From NCBI RefSeq assembly GCF_018860165.1, contig NZ_JAHKNG010000036.1, positions 1-40,975 of the forward strand: DNA of 40,975 bases, given 5' to 3'. Positions 35,871-40,975 of this stretch are shown in pieces. The position numbers were made by a program, and so were the translations under genes. This DNA is from Paracoccus marinaquae (GTDB lineage Bacteria > Pseudomonadota > Alphaproteobacteria > Rhodobacterales > Rhodobacteraceae). Positions within the stretch are counted from its first letter, which is position 1, and each line of letters opens with the position of its first letter. The notes under the pieces were generated by a model, which made no database searches, had not been told where the DNA came from, and worked only from the letters and a program-made list of their open reading frames with translations.

Positions 35871-36120
35871 ATCCGACAAGTAAATGGCGCGCTCTACGGA
35901 ATCACAACGGCGATTCTCTGTATTTCTTACCGGCCTGTCCAAGGGGTCGTCGTAGGCTGAACGTCAGGGCTTCCGGGACGCTGCCATGGTACCGGCGCGT
36001 GAATGGGCGGGCTGTCTGGTCGGTCATTGATTATTGCGCTTCGTCTTGCGGGCTTAGGGTCAGGATGCATTGATTTCTGTTGCGCTGCGTGATTCACGCC
36101 TCCGAAAACGGAGTGGTGAC

Positions 36121-36296
36121 ATGAGCGATCTCTTCTGGCTGACCGACGCGCAGATGGCGCGCCTGGCTCCCTTCTTTCCCAGGTCGCACGGGAAGCCCCG
36201 GGTTGATGACAGACGGGTGCTGAGCGGGATTATTTTCATCAATCGCAATGGCTTGCGTTGGCGCGATGCGCCCGCCGCGTATGGCCCACATAAGAC
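36121..36296 (+). pseudogene. IS5 transposase orfA, 5' part
   Basis: The frame starts MSDLFWLTDAQMARLAPFFP and has GKPRVDDRRVLSGIIFINRN with GLRWRDAPAAYGPHK, the N-terminal DUF4096-type domain of IS5 transposases. It is cut at GPHKT by the IS110-family element and resumes at 37645 with TLYSRWKRW. If the insert were removed the frame would be continuous, so the break is recent. Confidence 0.85.
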
Positions 36297-36383
36297 ATGG
36301 TGTGATTGCGGCGGTCGCTCTCCGGGGGCGAACGAGGTCCGGTATGTTGGCCTCATGGATATAAGCCGTGAGGAGAACGACCT

Positions 36384-37424
36384 ATGGAATACTATGTCGG
36401 TTTGGATGTGTCGCTGAAAGAGATTTCGATCTGCGTTGTAGACAGGGATGGCAAGACTGTAGCGCGTGGCGTCTGTCCCGCTGATCCCGAGGGGGTCGCG
36501 GGCTGGTTTCGCAACCGCGAACTTACGCCCCGACGGATCGTGCATGAAAGCGGAATGCTATCGATCTGGTTGCAGCGCGGCCTCGCAGGTCTCGGCCTGC
36601 CTGCGACCTGCATTGATGCCCGGAAGGCACACAAGAGCTTGTCGGCGCGGCTCAACAAGTCGGATGCCGCCGACGCCGAAGGTCTGGCACAGCTTGCGCG
36701 CACCGGTTGGTTCACACCGGTTCACATCCGCAGCGAGGAGGCGGACCGGCTTCGCAGCTTGGTAGGCGCGCGGGAACGGTTGATCCGGTTGCGCAAGGAC
36801 CTCGAAGGTCACATTCGTGGCGTCCTCAAAACCTTCGGCATCCGTATGATCGGCATTGGCCAGGGACGGCAGAGGCAAGCGTTCCGCGATCAGCTGGCGG
36901 CAGCGGGCGAGACCGACCAGGTTTTGCGGGTCATAGCTGATGCCTTCATCGCTACCCATGCCAAGTTGTGCCAAGTGGCGGACGACTTGGACAAGGCGGT
37001 GAGGAAAACGGCCAAGGTCCATCCAGTCGCGCGCCGCCTGATGACAATCCCCGGTGTTGGTCCGGTCAACGCGCTCAGCTTCATAGCACTGGTTGATGAT
37101 CCGGGTCGGTTCAACCGGACGTCGGATGTGGGCGCTTTTCTTGGGTTAACGCCAAAGCGACATCAGTCCGGCGAAATGGATTGGTCGGGGCGCGTTTCGA
37201 AATGCGGTGACGGTGCGATGCGCGGGCTACTGTTCGAGGCGGCGTCATCCGTGATCCATCAGGTGAAACGTTTCTCGCGGCTGAAAAGCTGGGCTGTGCG
37301 ACTGGCGGGACGGCGTGGCTTCCGCAAGGCGGCCGTCGCGACGGCTCGCAAAATCGCAGTGCTTATGCTGACGCTCTGGAAAAATGGAACCGACTATCAA
37401 TGGACAAAGGAGGCCACCGCCTGA
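36384..37424 (+). CDS. IS110-family transposase (DEDD recombinase)
   Basis: The 346-residue protein has the RuvC-like N-terminal domain (YYVGLDVSLKEISICVVD at about 3-20; acidic residues continue in NKSDAADAEGLAQLAR at about 91-106) and the C-terminal Tnp_20 domain (LMTIPGVGPVNALSFIALVD at about 218-237), with GFLGLTPKRHQSG-like and SGRVSKCGDGAMRGLL near 271-290, which carries the family's reactive Ser region. GAGGAGAA precedes the ATG. The frame is intact. The element's guide RNA would come from its right end. Confidence 0.92.
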   Translation: MEYYVGLDVSLKEISICVVDRDGKTVARGVCPADPEGVAGWFRNRELTPRRIVHESGMLSIWLQRGLAGLGLPATCIDARKAHKSLSARLNKSDAADAEGLAQLARTGWFTPVHIRSEEADRLRSLVGARERLIRLRKDLEGHIRGVLKTFGIRMIGIGQGRQRQAFRDQLAAAGETDQVLRVIADAFIATHAKLCQVADDLDKAVRKTAKVHPVARRLMTIPGVGPVNALSFIALVDDPGRFNRTSDVGAFLGLTPKRHQSGEMDWSGRVSKCGDGAMRGLLFEAASSVIHQVKRFSRLKSWAVRLAGRRGFRKAAVATARKIAVLMLTLWKNGTDYQWTKEATA

Positions 37425-37644
37425 TCTGAGTTCTCGCGTCTGACGCGGGGAGCGCAGTCCCGACGGGACGGAGGTTGATCGATCTCGCTGTAGAGCATGG
37501 GATGGCCAGAGCCACACCCCGCACAAGACATTGGAGACGATCCGCCGCCGAAAACCATCATGAGGCGCTCAAGGCGACCTCGGAGAGAACCATGACCCCG
37601 GACGGACATCAACTTCCCACGCTTGACAGGGCCGCAATAAGAGA
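37425..37644 (+). ncRNA. Candidate bridge/seek RNA region of the IS110-family element
   Basis: The right non-coding end folds into two stem-loop units. Target loop: outer stem GATCGATCTC (37477-37486) with GAGACGATC (37534-37542), one bulge; inner stem GGG-TGGC (37499-37506) with GCCA-CCC (37511-37519). The loop strands are GCTGTAGAGC (37487-37496), the exact complement of GCTCTACAGC right of the joint (37647-37656), and CCCGCACAAGAC (37518-37529), 10 of 12 identical to CCCACATAAGAC (36285-36296) left of it. Donor loop: stem GAGGCGC (37562-37568) with GCG-A-CCTC (37574-37581), flanked by ACCAT (37554-37558), complementary to the element's left end ATGGT, and AGAGAAC (37584-37590), the same as the right end plus AC (37640-37646). 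Transcript ends are not known. Confidence 0.7.
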
Positions 37645-38228
37645 ACGCTCTACAGCCGGTGGAAGCGTTGGAGCGAAAAGGGCATCTTCGCGCGGATGAT
37701 GGCCGGGCTGGCGGCGGAACACGGCGAGAAAACGACCGTGATGATCGACGCAACATACCTCAAAGCCCATCGAACGGCGACCAGCATGGCCGCCAAAAAG
37801 GGGGGCGTGGTCGCCTGATCGGTCGAACCAAAGGCGGTATGAACACCAAGCTGCACGCCATCTGCGACAGTCAGGGGCGACCGATCGACCTGTTCGTCAC
37901 CGCTGGACAGGTCAGCGATTATATCGGCGCTCGGGCCCTGCTGAGTGGCCTGCCAAACGTCAAATGGCTACTCGGGGATCGTGGCTATGACGCTGACTGG
38001 TTCAGAGAAGCGTTGCAGGACAAGGGGATACGTGCCTGCATCCCAGGCCGGAACAAACGCAAGACGGCGATCAAATACGATAAGCGGAGATACAAGCGGC
38101 GTAACCGCATCGAGATCATGTTCGGCAGGCTCAAGGACTGGAGGCGCGTCGCGACCCGCTATGACCGATGCCCCAAGGTGTTCCTCTCAGCCATCGCCCT
38201 CGCGGCTCTCGTCATCTATTGGTTATGA
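37645..38228 (+). pseudogene. IS5 transposase, 3' part with -1 frameshift site
   Basis: The first frame continues TLYSRWKRW and MMAGLAAEHGEKTTVMIDAT with YLKAHRT to a stop at 37816-37818. The second begins in the -1 frame at the A5G6 run (37795-37805), where G-GGG-GGC is a slippery heptamer, and gives GRGRLIGRTKGGMNTKLHAI with LLGDRGYDADWF and RRNRIEIMFGRLKDWRRVA, the DDE catalytic part (D in the first frame's IDAT, D in GDRGYD, E in IEIM). Programmed frameshifting is usual in the IS427 group. Separation from the 5' part makes it inactive here. Confidence 0.85.
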
Positions 38229-38307
38229 ATCCTGACCCTAGACTGTGTTGGTTGGTTTGGTCACTGTGGCGTCATGTGGTCTGCGGGCGGCCTTCCCTGC
38301 CTTGCGC

Positions 38308-38454
38308 CTAGCGTCGGTTCCTGTCTTGAGGGCTTTTTACAGGGATGGCCACGAGCGCTTCTTCGACAACAATGCCGTCACGATGTGCTTCGACTATTCT
38401 GCTGGCGAGCAAAACCGAAACGAGGATACCAACCAGAATGAGAGGTCCGAACAT
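38308..38454 (-). CDS. Small single-helix membrane peptide
   Basis: The 48-residue frame has one membrane helix (PLILVGILVSVLLAS at about 4-18) then an acidic and a basic segment (VEAHRDGIVVEEALVAIPVK). AAGGAAG lies 6 nt before the ATG at 38454. It follows the sigma C partner gene on the same strand by 105 bp. The IS5 element lies 68 bp beyond its stop and may have cut a longer operon. I know no family. Confidence 0.45.
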   Translation of the reverse strand: MFGPLILVGILVSVLLASRIVEAHRDGIVVEEALVAIPVKSPQDRNRR

Positions 38455-38559
38455 GTCTGTCTTCCTTGCTGATGAACGCTGATTGCGCGGTTCATAAGTG
38501 TAGACGCCGGCTCTGTCCTTTCGTTACACACATCGGGGTGCGGTCCGTAACCCGACCAC

Positions 38560-38868
38560 TCAGTGGCCCACACTTCGCCTCCCTTCCCCGCGCGTTTGAT
38601 CTTCGTCCGACGCCGATACTGTGAGGACTGACGATACCAAAGCACTGGCTATCTGGCGGCGGAACAAAAAAAGAGCTGTTTTGGCGTCACCTGTGCTGAG
38701 CCCGACCGCGTCTGCCGCAGACCGAAGGCTCCGCCCTTCGACATCTACCTTGAGAAACAACTCGCCCGACAGCCTTCCAACATCGGCCTCAACAATGCTT
38801 CGACACTCGCAAAACACATCCGAAATCAAGTCTGCGACTGCCTGCGCATCTGCCGGTTCCGTGGTCAT
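38560..38868 (-). CDS. Small sigma-factor partner with region-4-like helices (second copy)
   Basis: The 102-residue protein has FCECRS at about 19-24 (C-x-C) and ELFLKVDVEGRSLRSAADAV with GLSTGDAKTALFLFRRQIAS at about 36-75, which aligns by eye with the 19239-19568 protein and resembles sigma region 4. GGGAGG lies 5 nt before the ATG at 38868. It lies 63 bp after sigma factor C. Two independent pairs of sigma gene and partner make a shared role likely; antisigma, co-factor or sensor are open. Confidence 0.65.
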   Translation of the reverse strand: MTTEPADAQAVADLISDVFCECRSIVEADVGRLSGELFLKVDVEGRSLRSAADAVGLSTGDAKTALFLFRRQIASALVSSVLTVSASDEDQTRGEGRRSVGH

Positions 38869-38931
38869 ACGATCCTCCCGAGCGTCTTCTTTATGAAGAC
38901 GCCGTTTGAAGCGCAGCATTACAAAACCGCC

Positions 38932-39573
38932 TCAAGACGGGGTGTTTTCGTCCTTACAATCGGTCTCTTCAACAGGATGCTCGCAGCCGACCGGCGGACA
39001 GGAGCAATCGTCAAAGCCATGACGGCAACAAGGGCCGCAGTGGGCCATCAACGCGTCACCCAAGGCGGCGCGGGCGCGGTGGAGACGCACATTCAGTGTG
39101 CCGGACTTAAGCCCGAGGTCCGCTGCCACAATGCCGCGATCCTCGTCGTCAATGTCAATTCGGCGGATCAGTTCGGCGTCACCGGAACGCAGTTCAGTGA
39201 CCAGCCCTTTGACGCAGTTGCAGATCACGTCCATGTCTTCGACCGGGTCATCCGCGACAACCGCAGACTGAACTTCCAGTGCGACAGCCTCTGTCAGACG
39301 CCTCGACCGTCCCGACTTGCGATAGTGATCATTCAGCGCCGAACGCAACACCGCGTAAAGCCAGGCATCCATGCGGTCCGCCTCGCGCAGCTGATCCTTA
39401 CGTGCCAGAACGCGGATGCAAAACTCCTGCAGAACGTCCTCAGCATCGGCCCGGTTTCCCAGCCGTTTGACGAGAAACCCCAAAAACGCATTTCTGTTCA
39501 CCGACAGTGTTGTCTCGAGGCCGGGCGGATCACCGTCGCTGTCCATTGGGATATGGTTTTTGGTTTCCGACAT
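38932..39573 (-). CDS. ECF-type sigma-70 factor with Cys-rich tail (copy C)
   Basis: The 213-residue sigma factor is clearly related to copy A. It has RNAFLGFLVKRLGNRADAED with VLQEFCIRVLARKDQLREAD and MDAWLYAVLRSALNDHYRKS in region 2, VICNC at about 116-120, and ELIRRIDIDDEDRGIVAADL in region 4. The tail HCGPCCRHGFDDCSCPPVGC at about 178-197 is followed by TDCK. Start at the ATG 39573; a GTG at 39594 with GGAA 5 nt upstream is an alternative. It is followed by its small partner and the membrane peptide. Confidence 0.85.
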   Translation of the reverse strand: MSETKNHIPMDSDGDPPGLETTLSVNRNAFLGFLVKRLGNRADAEDVLQEFCIRVLARKDQLREADRMDAWLYAVLRSALNDHYRKSGRSRRLTEAVALEVQSAVVADDPVEDMDVICNCVKGLVTELRSGDAELIRRIDIDDEDRGIVAADLGLKSGTLNVRLHRARAALGDALMAHCGPCCRHGFDDCSCPPVGCEHPVEETDCKDENTPS

Positions 39574-39943
39574 GGTTGCACGCCGCCCTTGCACCGAAAT
39601 TCCGATCCAGCCCGGCAGGCGGATACATCGAACATGTCGCCATGGGCAGATACCATGAAGCTATCCATTCCAAGGCGAAATTCCAATGTTAGTGATTTTG
39701 AAATCAGCAATCCATCGTGCCGATGAAATTTATCCGCATGGTTGCTGCTGACAAAGGCGCCGCGACTTTCAAAATCTCATTGCTTCAAGTCGCGTCGTCA
39801 GGTTGGGGAAGTAATTTTTCGTAATCGTTTTTCTTTTTGAGCGTCCTTGCCTTAACGTGGATGGAAAGGACTACGCACGGCTTTTTCGTGCGCGGTACCA
39901 GATCTGGCAAAAAAGGCCAAGCACGACAGGAGCCAGTGCGGAC
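39574..39943. promoter_or_regulatory. Divergent region between sigma factor C and nuoA
   Basis: This 370-bp region contains no supported gene and should hold both promoters. TGATTT-TG-AAATCA at 39693-39706 is a 6-bp inverted repeat, but its spacing is not that of an FNR box. A T-rich run lies about 90-110 bp before nuoA. Confidence 0.35.
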
Positions 39944-40306
39944 ATGAGTGAACTGACGCAATACGCCATTCTGCTCGGCCTGACGTTCGGCACGGTCGGG
40001 CTGGTCCTGAGCATCTATGCCCTCGCCCGTGCGATCGGGCGGGCCCGTGCCGAACCCGCCAAGGACGTGCCCGCAACCGCCGGCACGCTGGCCCGCGATC
40101 CGGTCTGGGTCCGATACCACGCCAAGTATTACGGCTATGCGCTATTGTTTCTGGCCTTCGATATGGAGATGGCGTTCATGTACCCTTGGGCGGTCGTCTA
40201 CCGTGAAGAGGGGCTGGTTGCCCTGCTCGACATGGGTGTCTTTCTCGCAATCCTGTTTCTCGGCCTGCTCTATGGATGGAGCCAGGGCGCGCTGAGGCGG
40301 CAATGA
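39944..40306 (+). CDS. nuoA: NADH-quinone oxidoreductase subunit A
   Basis: The 120-residue membrane protein is complex I subunit A (ND3). It has three helices and the conserved [20 protein letters not shown] at about 50-69, with [15 protein letters not shown] after it. AGGAG lies about 11 nt before the ATG at 39944. Its stop overlaps the ATG of the next gene. The window has only a truncated nuoN and no other nuo gene before it, so this may be the start of a second nuo cluster that continues beyond the end. Confidence 0.85.
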   Translation: MSELTQYAILLGLTFGTVGLVLSIYALARAIGRARAEPAKDVPATAGTLARDPVWVRYHAKYYGYALLFLAFDMEMAFMYPWAVVYREEGLVALLDMGVFLAILFLGLLYGWSQGALRRQ

Positions 40307-40975
40307 TGGATTTGTCCGGAGCACGTCAGGGTCTGTTGCGCGGTTTCCGCGGGTTGGTCGCCGGGGCCATGGCGCGGGACTTGCGCGCGTTCGTTGTTCC
40401 CGGTGAGGATATCGCAAATGCCCGTGGTCTCGATCTGGACGCCGCAGGGCTGATCCGCGCGGTGACGCCGCGCCACGCGAACGTCTTGCTGATCGCGGGG
40501 CCCTTGCCCACTGCGCTGGCCGATGCGGCCAGCGTCGTCTGGGCCCAGATGCCGCGACCCCGGTGCATTCTGGCGCTTGGTGAGGTCGATCTTGGCCCTC
40601 TGCCCACTGCCGACGTGACGGCGGAGATGTCGCAGGCGGGCCTGATCTCCGGACTGGAGGATCTGCGCAAACTGCTCCGCAATGGGGCTTTTGCACCAGA
40701 CATCACGGAGTTTGATGCGCCTGCCCTGTCGGAGCGGATCGAATACACCTGCCCCATGCATCCCGAAGTCGTTTCGGACGAACCCGGCAAATGCCCGAAA
40801 TGCGGGATGTTCCTTGTGGAACGCCGCGTTTCCGGCGCGGCGTCGCACGGCCATGAGGGCCATGAGGGCCATGAGGGCCATGAGGGCCATGAGGGCCATG
40901 AGGGCCATGAGGGCCATGAGGGCCATGAGGGCCATGAGGGCCATGAGGGCCATGAGGGCCATGAGGGCCATGAGG
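40303..40975 (+). CDS. NuoB-like domain fused to heavy-metal-binding domain with GHE repeats (partial)
   Basis: The frame runs off the window after 224 residues. Residues about 45-140 ([40 protein letters not shown]) resemble the NuoB/hydrogenase small-subunit fold, but the four Cys ligands of the N2 cluster are absent: where NuoB has GDCA this has GEVD. A heavy-metal-binding domain follows, [20 protein letters not shown] at 148-167, then a linker and at least 14 perfect Gly-His-Glu repeats from residue 183. Its ATG overlaps the nuoA stop. The C-terminus is unknown, as are the partners. Confidence 0.75.
   Translation, partial: MMDLSGARQGLLRGFRGLVAGAMARDLRAFVVPGEDIANARGLDLDAAGLIRAVTPRHANVLLIAGPLPTALADAASVVWAQMPRPRCILALGEVDLGPLPTADVTAEMSQAGLISGLEDLRKLLRNGAFAPDITEFDAPALSERIEYTCPMHPEVVSDEPGKCPKCGMFLVERRVSGAASHGHEGHEGHEGHEGHEGHEGHEGHEGHEGHEGHEGHEGHEGHE
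40849..40975 (+). repeat. Perfect 9-bp tandem repeat, 14 copies plus
   Basis: GGCCATGAG repeats 14 times from 40849 to 40974 and continues at the edge, with no base change between copies. It encodes Gly-His-Glu in frame. Perfect identity suggests recent expansion or correction, and the length is likely to vary. Confidence 0.95.

Larger units (their letters stand above)
36297..37644 (+). mobile_element. IS110-family (IS1111-group-like) insertion sequence
   Basis: About 1,348 bp separate the two halves of the IS5 frame. Subterminal inverted repeats ATTGCGGC (36305-36312) and GCCGCAAT (37631-37638) lie 8 and 6 nt from the ends. This asymmetric, subterminal layout, a long right end after the transposase, and no obvious target duplication are typical of the IS1111 group. 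The joint is placed at AC (36295-36296 or 37645-37646), with 1-2 nt ambiguity. Confidence 0.85.
36057..38238 (+). mobile_element. IS5-family (IS427-group-like) insertion sequence, interrupted by IS110-family element
   Basis: The ends carry inverted repeats GGGTCAGGAT(G/T)CAT (36057-36070 and 38225-38238 inverted), flanked by TA on both sides (36055-36056 and 38239-38240), a 2-bp target duplication. Without the inserted element (36297-37644) it is about 834 bp, typical of this group. Its transposase reading frame is in two pieces and also needs a -1 frameshift. Confidence 0.9.

Noticed and set aside
37816..37818. Stop in the IS5 transposase as a true inactivating mutation
   Set aside because: It follows a slippery A5G6 run and the second frame continues the protein in register, as usual in this IS group; the real damage is the IS110 insertion.
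39693..39706. FNR box upstream of sigma C
   Set aside because: TGAT and ATCA are 6 nt apart rather than the 4 nt of an FNR site.
40270..40971. Minus-strand open frame made of Ala-Leu-Met repeats
   Set aside because: It is the complement of the GHE repeat and exists only because a 9-bp repeat leaves frames open.
40849..40975. CRISPR-like array
   Set aside because: The repeats touch without spacers and encode a peptide repeat.
1..40975. tRNA, rRNA, origin of replication or prophage genes
   Set aside because: None could be supported by reading; no tRNA-like cloverleaf, integrase or replication protein was seen.

Overview
The window looks like chromosome or large plasmid of a Roseobacter-type alphaproteobacterium (Rhodobacterales). 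The base composition is GC-rich, the Rieske protein has the twin-arginine N-terminus usual in that order, and an FNR-type box is present. No rRNA, tRNA or CRISPR array was seen. Function names come from motif recognition by eye and were not checked against databases.

Layout. 1-4.1 kb: a small ion channel on the + strand, then a minus-strand run of NAD(P)-binding oxidoreductase, APC permease and NhaA. 4.2-12.2 kb: a compact minus-strand set of Cys-rich peptide, DUF5676-like protein, beta-CASP RNA nuclease, AMP/thymidine phosphorylase-like enzyme, PRPP synthetase-like enzyme and divergent phosphoketolase, then a DUF2933-like protein and an isoprenylcysteine-type methyltransferase. 12.3-14.8 kb: a phospholipase D/cardiolipin synthase and an FAD oxidoreductase with a Cys-rich tail. 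15.1-20.3 kb: a minus-strand operon of ECF sigma factor, small partner, DUF3141 hydrolase, His-rich peptide, FabI-like reductase, orphan Rieske protein and CBS-BON protein, with an FNR-type box upstream. 20.5-25.1 kb: an EamA exporter, a second ECF sigma factor, and CFA synthase coupled to an archaeal-type GAPDH. 25.1-33.0 kb: a Cu-type P1B ATPase, a YfcC-type carrier, the arginine deiminase pathway (arcA, arcB, arcC) and an SDR. 33.2-35.9 kb: a patatin phospholipase, a 5'-truncated nuoN and a DUF6629-like membrane protein. 36.1-38.2 kb: an IS110-family (IS1111-like) element nested in an IS5-family element. 38.3-39.6 kb: a third ECF sigma factor with a second copy of the small partner. 39.9 kb to the end: nuoA and a NuoB-like/heavy-metal-binding fusion whose 9-bp tandem repeat runs off the window.

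Taken together the genes suggest survival under oxygen or energy limitation and metal stress: substrate-level ATP from arginine, possible use of RNA-derived pentose through phosphorylase and phosphoketolase, membrane lipid change (CFA synthase, FabI, phospholipases), altered respiratory-chain parts, and Cys/His-rich metal-binding tails. Three related sigma factors with C-x-C motifs and Cys-rich tails are the likely regulators.

Two observations stand out. (1) The right end of the IS110-family element holds a two-loop RNA-like structure whose loops match the element's own insertion site, a bridge/seek RNA with its guide-target pairing still readable. (2) The nuclease, nucleotide phosphorylase, PRPP synthetase-like and phosphoketolase-like genes form an overlapping series that could turn RNA into acetyl phosphate.
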